Below, in pieces: positions 40,592 to 53,300 of a stretch of 64,000 nucleotides of DNA (its first letter is position 1; every line of letters begins with the position of its first letter). The translations under genes were made by a program, and so were the position numbers. This DNA is from Galeopsis tetrahit. Lineage: Eukaryota > Streptophyta > Magnoliopsida > Lamiales > Lamiaceae. The stretch is taken from assembly GCA_963675135.1 (NCBI GenBank), contig OY776132.1, positions 9,486,001-9,550,000 of the forward strand, written 5' to 3'. The notes beneath the pieces were generated by a model. The model saw only the letters and a program-made list of their open reading frames with translations, was not told the origin of the DNA and made no database searches.

Positions 40592-43224
40592 ATGGCAATC
40601 ATTGAGATCTACGACGAGAAGACCAAGAACACTGGAACTCTAGATGCAACAAAGTGGTCTAGGGAAATGAAAGTTTTCACTGAGAACGCTCTGTTTTTCA
40701 AGGGCAAACATACAGATGAGAATAAGGAGATCCTTCTTCGCTGCATCAACCTCAACCTTCGAGATTTTCTGGAAGCAGCACCCACGAATGTCTATGAACA
40801 AGACGTGCTGGCTTTCTACTCCAATGCTGTGATGAAGGGCTCTCACGTGGAAAGTGTCATGGATGGACACAAGGTCAAGGTAACAAGGGAAATCCTCCAA
40901 GAACTGTTCGGTTTGTCAAGGGGGAAGATCAATATTCCAACTACATTATGGGTAAGGAGAAAGAATACATGGAGATGTTCACTGGTGGTAGAATCAAGGC
41001 TGAAGTTGCCTCCGGACTGAAGAAATCTCAATTGGAACCTAAGTTTCAAACCCTAATGGATATAGCAGGCAAGATGCTGCTTGGTAACACTTTCAGCCAT
41101 GATGCTGTTACCACTTTAAAGGTTAGAGTTATGGCAGCAATCTGGGATCAGATTGATGGAGATTGGCAAGGACTCTTCTTGGACAGAATTGCTCTTGAAG
41201 CCAAGAAAGTGACCTTGGACCTTCAATCAAGAGAATGGAAGGTGAACTCTACTGTCAGCTTTGTCAACAAGCTGAGTATTACTTAAGGAAGGAAGCTCTT
41301 GCTGAGGCAGCAAGGTTGAAAGAAGTGAGGAAGAAGCTGTTGGCTGAAGCATCTTCCAAGGCTGTTGTTGAAGAGGCAGAAGAGTCTACTCATGACTCTG
41401 CTGCAGAAGAAGAAGAGGAGCCATCCAAAGAAGAGGCTCAAAAGAAGGCTGCTGAGGATGATGATGACAATCAGACCTTAGCACAAAGAAGATATCTGAT
41501 CAGATCAGGGCTCATCTCCCCATCTGATTCAGATGCCACTCCCACTGCCTCTCCTTTGAAAAAGGCAGGTACTTCCAATCCCTCTCTCACTTTCACTCCT
41601 TCCAAGTTGTCAAAGGGTCAGAAGAGAAAGAAGAACACTTCTTCTTTCACAAAGAAATCCAAGAAATCCAGGCTCCCTACTCCCATGAGCATAGCCCCTA
41701 TTTCATCCTTCAACCCTTCTGATGATTGCAACCCATGTGAACCCCCAAACACTGAAAACCAAATCCCTGCTGATACTCACACAGCAGAGGAACAAGCCCA
41801 GCCTAACCCTGCTGATGTTCAAACAGCAAACAACCAACCTCAGACCACCTCCACACAACCTGCTGATGTTAAAACAGCAGACAACCAACCTCAGACCACC
41901 TCCACACACCCTGCTGATGATCAAACGCAGATTATATCCACAATCCTTGCTGACATTCAAACAGCAAATGACCAAGATCATCAAGCTCAAACTCCTACTG
42001 ATCTTCAAGAAGAAATTGAACCAGACCAGCAGACCCATAACCCTGCTGATGAACAAATTGCTGAAGATCAACTCCAACCTACTACCCAACAAGAAAATAT
42101 CACTTCCCAAATCCCTGCTGATACTCACACAGCAGAGGAAAATGCCCCATCTACCCAAACTCCTACCATCACTGCCCCATCTGCTCTAGAAGACTTAGCA
42201 CCAGCAGCCCTGGATGAAGCTGGCCCTTCTCAACCTCAATTCAGAATGGTGCACTACCCCATGTGTACAACAGAGAAGATAATGAGGATGAAGAATTCAA
42301 TCCAGTTTGAACAAGTGCTTAGGATATGCACTTGGATTGAGCTCAGAAGAGATGATGTGGATGACCTTCTTGATGTCATTGAAGGAATGGGAGGAAAGGA
42401 AAACTTCCTCGACTGGGAAATGGAGCAGAAGGAAGTTGCTCGAGTTAGTTCTTATGCACAACTGCTATCAGACGAAGCACTTACTGCAGTTTGCAACCGG
42501 ATTCTAGGAATCCCCACTGCCGATGTCTCTATCCCAGAAGACTCATCAGAACAGCAGCCAGCTGAGCAAACAAAGATGAAGGACTCAGCTGCACCAGCCG
42601 TGGTAGAAGACTCAGCTGTCCTAGCAGAAGTCTCACCTGCACCAGCTGACAAAGAAGTAGTCATAGTACCAGCTCACTTCAGGCCTTCAGACGACCTGAC
42701 TCACTTCATTGAACAATCAGATGATGCAGACAGTAGAATCATGACCCATCTGAAAAAGGCCACTACCTGCTTCCTCAATGAAGATTACCTATCAGCTGAA
42801 GAGTGTTGGTCCCTGAGACGAGTTTAAGATCAGCTGACTTGATGTCTGCTGATTTTATGGAAAATAAACTAACTCTTCAAAGTAACTAGTCCGCTGATTT
42901 CACTAGGGGCCTAGGACTAGTTAGTCGACTGATTAATTACTTATCGAAGTTAAGTGCGGAATTGTAGTGTGCCCATAAATATTATACTCGTCTATTTAAT
43001 AAATACAGTGTGTAAAACAGTTTATGCACAAATATGTATGAAAAGACTTGAAATGTAAAGTGCAGAAATGTAAATAACACATTGATTTATAGTGGTTCGG
43101 ATATACGTTCCTACGTCCACTCTCACGTCCTAACGTGATGTTTAATCCCTTTAATTTCCACAAATTACAAGGGCCTTGTCCTTTAATTTCCACAGATCTG
43201 AGCCGTCCTAACAGCTACGGTCTC

Positions 43225-43312
43225 CACAAGTGATTGTAAGCACTTGCACTTCCCCCACAAGTGATTGTAAGCACTTGCACTTGAACTCCACAAGTGATTA
43301 TAGAGCACTTGG
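43225..43312 (-). repeat. Three tandem CAAGTG...CACTTG stem-loop units
   Basis: Copies at 43225-43251, 43256-43282 and 43289-43312. Each is an inverted repeat CAAGTG...CACTTG. Family A LTRs carry one copy (for example at about 14609-14631). Confidence 0.8.
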
Positions 43313-43635
43313 ACTCTTTACAGTGATAAACACTCAACTTGACTTCTAAGGTTTTATGGTAGAAGGTGGGTTTTGTGTATATGAACTAGGTGAGAATTTC
43401 CCTTACAATTTGTTTTAGCCTCATGCTAGGATTGGGAAATTCTCTCTAAGCTATGGATATATATGAGTGGTTGCACTGGCTTAGATGGTATGAGTTCACT
43501 CACTGGGAATGAGGTGATGCGTGTTGAATCTTCATGAATGATCTTCTTGAGCTCTTCTTATTTCTGGACTTTATGAACTTTGCTCGACCTTTGCATCTCA
43601 CACCTCTCCACACCCTCCCAATGATGTATGAGCTC

Positions 43636-43672
43636 ATTTATATAGTGTTGATGTTTGAATGTTACCGTTGGA
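43636..43672 (-). promoter_or_regulatory. LTR C promoter: MSA-like motif plus TATA box
   Basis: On the minus strand TCCAACGGTAA (one mismatch to YCYAACGGYYA) is followed 17 bp later by TATATAAAT. The spacing matches the family A LTR and the ORF3 promoters. Confidence 0.45.
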
Positions 43673-43915
43673 TGATAGCAATTCAAATCTCCACTAATTG
43701 AGGAATTGACAATCTCTTGATTTTGATATGATTGAATATTACCATTGACATGTAATTTCAATCATATCTTTGACTTTCCTTTCTTGTGCACATATCTTGT
43801 CAATCCTTGATTCCAGCTCTGATTGGTCTTCCCTTAATTGTATAAGAAGACTTCTACTCTGCTGGTATAAGAAGACTTCAAGAGGTCTGCTGATTTTCCT
43901 TGAAAGTCTTCTGGT

Positions 43916-44131
43916 CAGCTGAGTTGGTCTTCTGATCAGCTGACTTTACTCAGCTGTCTTTACTCAGCTGACTTTACACAGCTGCTGTTTCTTCTCAGCT
44001 GCTGTCTTTACTCAGCTGGCTTTACACAGCTGCTGTTTCTTCTCAGCTGCTGTCTTTACTCTGCTGTCTTTACTCAGCTGGTTGTAAGATGACTTCTACT
44101 CAGCTGATGTAAGACGACTTCTACTCAGCTG
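43916..44131 (-). repeat. CAGCTG-rich minisatellite in LTR C
   Basis: Twelve CAGCTG hexamers in about 216 bp, mostly spaced by TTTACT- or TTCT-containing units. CAGCTG is a palindromic E-box core (CANNTG). Confidence 0.8.
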
Positions 44132-45938
44132 ATGTAAGATGACTTCTGGTCTTGGTCTTCTCTTCTCTTCTTGAGCATTGACATGTCTTCTCTTCTAACC
44201 AGAGTCCTATCTATTACAAGATATATAATAAAGTTGTCTATACAATACAACTTATCCTATTACATGTTTGATTTGGTTTATCAAAACTAAACTAAGGATA
44301 TTCATATCCCAACAAAGAGAGAGGCAAAGCACTAATGATTCATCCAAAGCCTCAAGGTACTACTTCCACTTCAACCCCATCTGTTGATTATACAGCAGAC
44401 ATCTGCTCCCAAGTCAAAACTGCAATAGACTTGCACTTTGAGAAAGGTTTAGGCCTGCAGCTAGGAAGATATGTTGAGAAAGCTGCAAGGGAACAGAAGA
44501 CTCAGCTCCATGACGCGATCACTGACATTGAAGACAAATTTGGTGAAGCACTCCATCAGCAGATAAAGGAGTATCTGGATAACTGCCAGAAGCAGATATA
44601 TCGCATGGAGACCACCTACAAGCAAAGAATTGAGGATGCTGAAGCAAGAGCCACTGAAGGACAAGCTCTTCTTAAAATAGCTCCAGAGGAAAATGCAAAA
44701 TTGCAGACTCAGCTGAAGGAGACAGCAGCCAAGTTGGAAGCACTTACAGCTAGATTTGAAGCTGCCTCCTCCTCCAATTCTCATGCTGAAATTCTTGAGC
44801 ACAGCATAACCCATCTGAACCAAGTTGCCAAGGTCAATGCCATGGCACTGAAACATACTCTGAAAGTGGAAATCATGAATGCCATGAAGCCTTTTGCGGC
44901 TGCACTTGCTGAAGCCAAAAAGGGGGAAGATGTGTTGATAAAGGCTCTAGAGAAGTCTACTGCCCAGCAAGCTGAACTGGTAGTAGCACAAGATGACTTG
45001 ACTGAAACTTTGGATGGTTTAAAGAGCAAAATCAAGAACAGGCAAGGCAAAGGCAAAGAAATTGCTCAAGGAGATACCCTAGCACCCACTCAGGTTCCTA
45101 CCAAGACTCTTCAGATCACTGCTTCTGAAGAACAAGCTCCTGAAAAGAGAGTGACCAGGAAAAGAATGGCAGATGAGCAAGCTAGAGTTGAAGAAGAAGA
45201 AGTTGCTTGAAGCTCAAGAGCTTAAGCAAAAGAAGTTGAATGATGCGAAGGCAGTCAAAGCCAAATTTGAAAGAAGAATTGCCAAACTCAGGAAAGCAAT
45301 GAAGGACAAAGCAAAAGAAGACAATGTCCTGGTGTTTGATAGCAATTATGTGGACTATTTAGCCCTTCAAGATGAGCTACCTAGATGGTATCCTGTGAAG
45401 AAGAAGTGGCAAATTCAACACCACATTGTAAGGAAATTTGGCCCTCTCCTTACTTATGAAGAAGAATTTCTCCAATTCTCCCAGTTCATGAACTTTGAAG
45501 ATCCAGAGTTCTGGGAAGAAATTGTCAAGACAGCCAAAGGACTTGACAACTGTAGAATCCTAACCCCTGAAGAACCCAAATGGGATGCACCCCTTCTGGA
45601 TTCAGGAAGAGTCAACATGATTGAAATCAAGAAGATTCTGTACAAGATCTATGAAGAGGAGAATGTTACAGACATGCAGCACATGGAAGAAGTTCGAGCT
45701 CATCTGTACCTGGCCTACCGCATTTGAAGATCAGAAGACCTGATGAAGACTACATTAGAAGTCTAAAAGAAACTATTACTTGTAATCTGTAAAAGTTCTA
45801 TCTATATTCAAGTTCTAGTTCTTTTTGCTTACAAGACAAATTCTCATTGTCTTCATCAGATACTTCAGTATTAGCATATTATAAACTCTTATCTTATTTC
45901 ATTAAGAGCATTTATCAAGCATAGTTTTGGCTTCATAA

Positions 45939-45951
45939 AAAAGGGGGAAAT
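45939..45951 (+). promoter_or_regulatory. Polypurine tract of A2
   Basis: AAAAAAGGGGGAAAT lies immediately before the 3' LTR start at 45952. Confidence 0.85.
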
Positions 45952-46109
45952 TGTTGGGATATAAATTCACCCTAAGCCCCACTTGATGTTAGAATAGTTT
46001 TGATGGCCAAAACACTTAGAGTTTATAAATGTAATAGGATCAGCTGACTTGTATAGAACAGCTTAGACTAGTCTTGTGTGATCAAATGTATTGATATCAG
46101 CTGATCAGC
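45952..46109 (+). repeat. A2 3' LTR, first part
   Basis: Starts TGTTGGGATAT after the polypurine tract. It is interrupted at the target duplication TCAGC (46105-46109) by A3 and continues at 57621. Confidence 0.95.
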
Positions 46110-47549
46110 TGTTGGTCCCTGAACGAGTAGTGAATGGGATTAAAGTCTAGAGGGGAGGGGTGAATAGACTTTAAAACTTTTTCAAACAGAGTTGGGAACC
46201 TCTTCTGATTGCTATGTCAACTGGACTGCAAGTCTGCTGGTCCAGATGACTATAGTGATCTGACTGAAGAGGTTATATGCGGAATTATGGTGGCCCTGGT
46301 TTAGACTCGTTCTTTTAACTTGTTTTACTTATTGAAACTACTCAGCTGATGCTGGTTTGAAAGTTATGGCCTTGTTTTGAAGAGTGTTGAAATCACAGTA
46401 TGCACTATATAATAATGAAAGTAAAAGCAGAAATGTAAAGTGCAGAAAGTAAATAACACCGGATTTATAGTGGTTCGGATATACGATCCTACGTCCACTC
46501 TCACGTCCTAACGTGATGTTTAATCCCTTTAATTTCCACAAATTACAAGGGTCTTGACCTTTATAGTCCCAAGGTTAGGACATTGAGATCTGAGCCGTCC
46601 TAACAGCTGCGGTCTCCACAAGTGATTGTAAGCACTTGGACTTTTGGGGGTTTCAAAAACTTTAACCTTTCGGTGAGGGTTTGGGGTTTTTGAGATGTAT
46701 CCAACTAATGGTTCAAGCTTATAATTTGCTTAACCACTATGCCTAAAACAATTGATATACAATATGAACAGGTTTCAGGTTCTTAAGGGTTGGATAGGAA
46801 GCACTTAAGAGCTATGGATAATCTAATGGATTTCTGGCTCTTGGAGAACTCTTAGAACAATGTGGCTTTTTGCTTGATTGCTTGCTTAGCTTGTGAATTC
46901 TCTCTTGTTGCTTCTGTGTTTAGTGATTCCTCATCCTCTTGTATTTATAATGGAGATTGGGTGCAACTAGCCGTTGGAGTTGACTAGCCGTTTGAGCAAT
47001 CTTCCCATAATAGCTTGATTCCTTGATTCCAGCCGCTTGATTGCTTCAATCCTGGGATCATGTCAATCTTCTAAATAAGGTATGTCTTCGTTTGAATTGC
47101 AAGATGACTTGGGAATCAGCCGAGTCCTTATCAGAGCACATAGTCTTCTGATCTGTACTTCTAGTCTTCTGACTACTCTTCTGGCCTTAGGTCTTCTGTC
47201 TTCTGATATCAGACGAGTACTACTCATCTGATCTGGAAATTCTTTGTACTCCTTTAGGCCATCTTCAATCTGGGACTCCATCAGATAAGTAGGTATACAA
47301 GCACCTTAACATATCTGGTCTTCAAGGATCTTCTAGTCTTCATGTCTTCTACTCTTCTCATCTTGAGGATAGGCGTGTAAGCCAGGACTGTGCTGATCAG
47401 CTGCTATCAATACAGTTGATCACACAAGACTAGTCTAAGCTGTTCTATACAAGTCAGCTGATCCTATTACATTTATAAACTCTAAGTGTTTTGGCCATCA
47501 AAACTATTCTAACATCAAGTGGGGCTTAGGGTGAATTTATATCCCAACA
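46110..47549 (-). repeat. 3' LTR of A3
   Basis: 1,440 bp, the partner of 56181-57620. It is preceded in element order by a polypurine tract at 47550-47566. Confidence 0.95.
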
Positions 47550-47566
47550 ATTTCCCCCTTTTTGAT
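47550..47566 (-). promoter_or_regulatory. Polypurine tract of A3
   Basis: On the minus strand AAAAAGGGGGAAATTG directly abuts the 3' LTR. Confidence 0.85.
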
Positions 47567-47772
47567 GAAGCCAAAACTATACTTGATAAGTGCTCTTAAT
47601 GAAATAAGATAAGAGTTTATAACATGTTAAAATGAAGTATCTGATGAAGACAATGAGAGTTTGTCTTGTGAGCATAAAGGACTATAACTTGAATATATAT
47701 AAAGCTTTTACAGATTACAAGTAATAGTTTCTTTAAACTTCTAAAGGTAGTCTTCATCAGGTCTTCTGATCT

Positions 47773-49704
47773 TCAAATGCGGTAGGCAAGGTACAGACGA
47801 GCTCTAACTTCTTCCATGTGTTGTACGTCTGTAACATTCTCTTCTTCATAGATCTTGTACAGAATCCTTTTGATTTCTATCATGTTTACTCTTCCTGAAT
47901 CCAGAAGGGGTGCATCCCATTTGGGTTCTTCAGGAGATAAGATTCTGCAGTTGTCAAGTCCTTTGGCTGTCTTGACAATTTCTTCCCAGAACACTGGATC
48001 TTCAATGTTCATGAACTGATTGAACTGGAAGAATTCTTCTTCATAAGTTGGAAGAAGGCCAAATTTTCTTACTATGTGGTGTTGAATTTGCTACTTCTTC
48101 TTTAGGGGATACCATCTTGGTAGCTCATCTGGAAGGGCTAAGTAATCCACATAATTGCTATCAAACACCAGGACACTGTCTTCTTTTGCTCTATCCTTCA
48201 TTGTATTCCTGAGTTTAGCAATTCTTCTTTCAAATTTGGCTTTGACTGTCTTCGCATCATTCAGCTTCTTTTGCTTAAGCTCTTGAGCTTCAAGCAACTT
48301 CTTTTTCTTCACCTCTAGAGCCTCTTTCTCTTCTGAAGTAGGCTCTGCTGGAGCTGATTTCTTTCTGGTCTGAGCTGTTTGAGCTTGCTCCTCTGCCTTT
48401 CTTTTCCTTGTCATTCTCTTTTCAGGGGCTTGTTCTTCAGGAGCAGTGATCTGAAGAGTCTTGGCAGGAGCTTGAGTGGTTGCTTGAGTGTCTTCTTGAG
48501 CAATTTCTTTGCCTTTGCCTTTTTCTTGCCTGTTCTTGATTTTGCTCTTTAAACTACTCAAGGTCTCATTCAGCTCATCTTGAGATACTACCATTACAGC
48601 TTGTTGTGCAGTAGATTTCTCAAGAGCTCTTATCAACATATCTTCCCCCTTTTTGGCTTCAGCAAGTGCAGCCGCAAAAGGCTTCATGGCATTCATGATT
48701 TCCACATTCAGAGTCTGTTTCAGTGCCATGGCATTGACCTTGTGGACAGCAGTAATATGAGATATACTGTGTTCCATGACATGAGAAAGAGAATTGGTGG
48801 AGGAGGCAGCTTCGAGCTTTTCTGCAAGGGCTTCCATCTTGGCTGCTGTCTCCTTCAGCTGAGTCTGCAGTTTCTCATTCTCCTCTGCAGCTGTCTTAAG
48901 AAGAGCTTGTCCTTCAGTGGCTCTTGCTTCAGCATCCTCTATTCTCGTCTTGTAAGTGGTCTCCATGCGGTGCATCTCATCAGTGTAAAGATCAGCAAAC
49001 TTTTTGGAGGTGTCAGCTGACATCTTATGATAGGTACTTAAGTATTCTCCTATCTGCTGATGAAGTGCTTCACCAAACTTGTCTTCAATGTCAATAATTT
49101 GGTCATGAAGACGAGTCTTCTGTTCCCTTGCAGCTTTCTCAACATATCTTCCTAACTGCATGCCTAAACCTTTCTCGAAGTGCAAGTCTATTGCAGCTTT
49201 GACCTGGGAGCAGATGTCTGCTGTATGGTCAACAGAAGGGATAGAAGAGGAGGGTGTACCTTGAGGCTGTGTATGAACAATTATTGCTTTGCCTCTTTCT
49301 TCGGCTGATAGGTACTCCTCATTGAGGAAACAGGTAGTGGCCTTTTTCAGATGAGTCAGTATACGTCTGTCTGGATCCTCTTGATTGGCAATGAAGTGAG
49401 TCAGTTCATCTGATACCACATGTTGGTCCCTGAAGTGAGCTGGTATTCTGACTACTTCTCTTGCAATCTCTTCTTTCTCAGCTGGTGCAGCTGAGTCTTC
49501 CACCAAGGCTGGTGCAGCTGATTCCTTCATCTTTGCTTGTTCAGCTGTCTGCTGATCCGATGAACCTACTGGGATAGGGACATCAGCAGTGGAGACTCCT
49601 AGAATCCGGTTGCATACTGCAGTTAGTGCCTCATCTGATAGCAGTGGAGCAAAGGATGATCTCCATTCCATCTCTTCTTTCGAATATCTCCATACCTGAA
49701 ACAA
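47773..49704 (-). pseudogene. A3 ORF3, N-terminal half deleted, one nonsense
   Basis: Contains the end of the second conserved block (LLSDEALTAVCNR), the Ala/Pro region, coiled coil, basic patches (KRMTRKRK) and C-terminal block (WEEIVKTAKGLDNC to LYLAYRI). A deletion fuses the first codons of the spacer small-ORF region, in another frame, to the position of about residue 633 of A0, so the N-terminal block and the Pro/Thr/Gln repeats are missing. A TGG to TAG nonsense at 48091-48093 then cuts off the last 107 codons. The first in-frame ATG is at about 49671. Relative to A0 the coiled-coil part carries extra residues (MSADTSKKFADLYTDE). It is unlikely to make a normal ORF3 product. Confidence 0.88.
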
Positions 49705-50362
49705 AGATAATAGTTAGTGATTTATGTTCTTAGGTGTTCTCATAACTTCCTCCTTTTATAGGGGTAGAAATGAGGTAGTGGAGTGAAAGATGACAAAACT
49801 ATAGAGTTGATAGGTCTGAATTTCTGAAAAGTTACTTCTTAAGATCAACAATGAGATTCTTGATCTAAGGGTTCACATTTAAAGATATTCAGACTTTATC
49901 TTATGGAATGCAGAAATTATAAATTTTTGAGCAAGAGTTATTTGAAATCCGTACAGTGCATGCATACTGTTGAGTCGGTGAGGATGGTGTATTAATCCAA
50001 CCAAGTATAACTCAATAGTATACTGTATGTATGTATACACAATAAAGTATTTTATGAAGAATAGTTTATTATTATACATAGTATACATTGCTTAAAGTAA
50101 AGAAATCAAATAACTTTGTTCAAGTCTGCTGTATATATATATATATATATGATATGCAATGCAGATTTTAGAGTATTTCATCAAGGATTCTTAAGGTATC
50201 ATTGATTCCCCCTTGATTAGATGACTCTAAGTTTTCCCTCAGCTTTATTTGTCTTCATTGGGAAAGAACTTACCTGAAGATGAGGGTGTCTATTCACCTC
50301 ATCTGATCCTCCTAGTCTGCTGCACTTGGATCAGCTGAGGTTTTCAGCTGATCTTTCCTTCT
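49705..50362 (-). other. Shortened spacer of A3
   Basis: Contains a polypurine-like tract (50205-50213), a TA repeat (about 50132-50150), TATAAAAGG (reverse, 49752-49760) and an acceptor-like TTTGTTTCAG. The small ORF begins but is cut by the deletion after about 14 codons. Confidence 0.7.
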
Positions 50363-53300
50363 TCATGTGCTTGGGTCCAGGAGTCCTAAGCTGTAACATA
50401 GGGTCTTGAACCTTTCTTCAGCTAGGGGCTTAGTCAAGATGTCTGCTCTTTGGATATCTGTGTGAATTTTCTCCATCTTGATGTCCTTCTTTTCAAGGTG
50501 ATCTCTTATGAAGTGGTGTCGAATGTCGACATGCTTGCACCTTGTGTGGAGGACTGGGTTTTGAGTGATGGCAATGGCGCTGCTGCTATCACAATAAATA
50601 GGGACTTCTCTTGCCTCTACATTGTAATCCTTGAGTTGTTGAACTAGCCAGAGCAGCTGACTACAACAACTACCAGCTGCCATGTATTCTGCTTCAGTGG
50701 TGGAGGTTGCAACTGAGGTTTGCTTCTTAGAGAACCATGATATCAGCTTGTTGCCTAGAAATTGACAGGTTCCAGATGTGGACTTCCTATCAATTCTGCA
50801 TCCTCCATAGTCTGAGTCAGAATAGCCACTCAATTCTAGATTGTCATCAGCAGGGTACCATAGTCCTAGGTTGACTGTTCCTTTTAGGTACTTGAGAATC
50901 TTTCTTGCTGCTTCTAGATGACTTTGCTTTGGGTTTGCTTGAAACCTAGCACATACTCCTACAGTAAATGTTATGTCTGGTCTGCTAGCTGTAAGATATA
51001 GTAGAGATCCAATCAGTGCTCTATATTCAGCTTGATCAACTGCCTTTCCAGACTCATCTGGTTCCATTTTGAAAGATGTCATCATTGGAATCCTTGCAGT
51101 CTTGCTTTGTAGAGCTTTGAATCTTTCTAGTAGACTCTTGGTATACTTGGACTGGTTGATGAAGATACCTTCTGGACTCTGCTTGACTTGAAGTCCTAGG
51201 AAGTAATTCATCTCACCCATCATGCTCATTTCAAACTTTCCTTGCATAAGTTCAGAGAACTTCTTGCACATCTCTTGATTGGGTGATCCAAATATAATGT
51301 CATCTACATATATTTGTACCATTAGAATGTCTTCTCCTTCTTGTATTCTGAAAAGAGTTCTATCAACTTTGCCTTTTGTATATCCATTGTCAAGTAGGAA
51401 TTGTGACAATGTGTCATACCAAGCTCTAGGGGCTTGTTTTAGACCATAGAGAGCCTTCTTCAGTCGATATACTTGATCACCTTTTTCAAATCCTGGAGGC
51501 TGCTCTACATATACTTCTTCTATCAGAATACCATTTAGGAAAGCACTCTTGACGTCCATCTGATATACCTTGAAGCCCATATATGATGCATAAGCTAGAA
51601 ATAGTCGAATGGCTTCTAATCTGGCTACTGGAGCAAAAGTTTCATCATAGTCAATCCCTTCAGATTGTGAATATCCTTTTGCAACTAGCCTTGCCTTATT
51701 TCTAGTTATCACATCATTTTCGTCCTTCTTGTTCTTGAATACCCACTTTGTTCCTACTACATTGTGGTTTTCAGGACGATCTACCAATTCCCAGACTTCA
51801 TTTCTTTCGAATTGGTTTAGTTCTTCTTGCATAGCAGTGATCCAATTGCTATCTGTCATTGCTTCTTCTATGTCAGCTGGTTCAATGTTGGACAGGAAAG
51901 CACACCAGCAGAACATAGATGATTGGGAGTTCTGAATCAGTTGTCTTCTGGTCTTGACACCTGATTCTGCTCCTCCTAAGATGAGGTTTGATGGATGGTT
52001 GTTCCTCCATGTACGCCTCACTGGAGTATCTGCATTGGATGAGTTTGGATCCTCATCTGATCTAGTGCCATCAGGAGGGTTGACTTGATTAGGTCGATCA
52101 TCATCTGTATCTTGAGTGTCAAAGAGATCATTCCCCCTGGCATTTGGGATTGGTGCATCTTGATTCTGGTTAGCTTGTCCTGCTTGAGTTTGAGATCTAG
52201 TGACAGGTCTATGAGGCTTATCTTCCTCTGGTTCTTCAGGGAACGGTTCATTGACTTCAATGAACTCATCTGGTTTGGACTTGATCACTAGATGTCTCAT
52301 CTGATCTGCAGCTGAGTTTGTTTCTACTGCATTCTTTTCACAAGTTTCATCAAAAACAACATGAGGTGTTTCTTCCACAAGAAGGGTTCGTTTGTTGAGT
52401 ACTCTAAATGCTTTGCTAGTTGAGGAGTATCCTAAAAATATCCCCTCATCTGCTTTGGCATCAAAAGCATTCAACTTACTCTTCCCATTGTTGTGAATGA
52501 AACACTTACAACCAAATATATGAAAGTAAGATACTCTAGGTTTTCTTCCTTTCCACAGTTCATATGGGGTTTTCTCATGTATTTTATGAATACCTGACCT
52601 GTTTTGAGTGTGACAAGCTGTGTTGATGGCTTCTGCCCATAGCTTCTTGGGAGTGGAGAATTCAGCAAGGAGTGTTCTGGCCGCTTCTTTGAGTGTTCTG
52701 ACTCTTCTTTCAGCTACACCGTTCTGTTGTGGTGTTCTTGCTGAACTTGTCTCATGCTGAATACCATTAGAAGTACAATAGGCAATTATATAAGAGTTAA
52801 TGAATTCAGTGCCTTTGTCACTTCTAATTTTCACGATTGGTTCTCCTTTCTCTACTTGGATCCTCTTTAATAGTTCAGGGAGCTTCTGCTGTGTTTCACT
52901 CTTCTTGTATGGGAAGATAACCCAAGTAAACTTGGAATAATCATCTACAACAATAAGAGTGTACTTCCTCCCTGTTAAAGTGGTTGGAGTGATTGGTCCA
53001 AAGAGATCCATGTGAAGCAATTCAAGAACTCTGCTGGTTGATGCTGTCTTCTTGGTCTTGAAGGAGACCTTTGTTTGCTTTCCTTGTTGACATGCATCAC
53101 AAACCTGATCTTTACAGTAGAGTTCATTAGGCAGACCATCAACTAAGGATTCCCTTGCTAACTTGTTCATAGTCTTAAAGTTCAGATGACTAAGACGTTT
53201 GTGCCATAGCCAGCTGACATCTTTAGGGCTCTTCACAAGCAGGCATGTATCCTTAGGACAGCTGTTCCAATTTGCAAGATACATACTTCCCTTTCTAGAT

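Larger units (their letters stand above)
42804..44314 (-). repeat. Solo LTR, family C (A-related)
   Basis: 1,511 bp from TGTTGGTCCCTGA to ATCCCAACA, inverted relative to A2, flanked by AAGAG (42799-42803 and 44315-44319). No internal region is present, so it is a solo LTR left by unequal recombination between the two LTRs. The part at about 43080-43220 matches the family A LTR, but the rest differs. It holds a triplicated CACAAGTG/CACTTG stem-loop (43225-43312), an MSA-like motif plus TATA box (43636-43672) and a CAGCTG-rich minisatellite (43916-44131). Confidence 0.93.
40592..45727 (+). pseudogene. A2 ORF3, frameshifted and split by solo LTR
   Basis: Family A ORF3 with several lesions: a 1-bp deletion near 40935, a 70-bp deletion at about 41279 with AGTAT microhomology, an in-frame loss of 14 codons near 42293, insertion of the C LTR at 42804, and a deletion of about 80 bp near 45183 that shifts the frame. 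The Pro/Thr/Gln repeat region is longer than in A0, with an extra PADVxTAxNQPQTTST unit near 41860-41910. The N-terminal block, the second block (YPMC, RICTW, DWEMEQKE), coiled coil and C-terminal block are all still recognisable. At 45437-45460 it has FGPLLTY, which A0 lacks. Confidence 0.88.

Noticed and set aside
43225..43312. Three spaced repeats as a CRISPR-like array
   Set aside because: The units are tandem LTR stem-loops with spacers of a few bases, in a plant retrotransposon.
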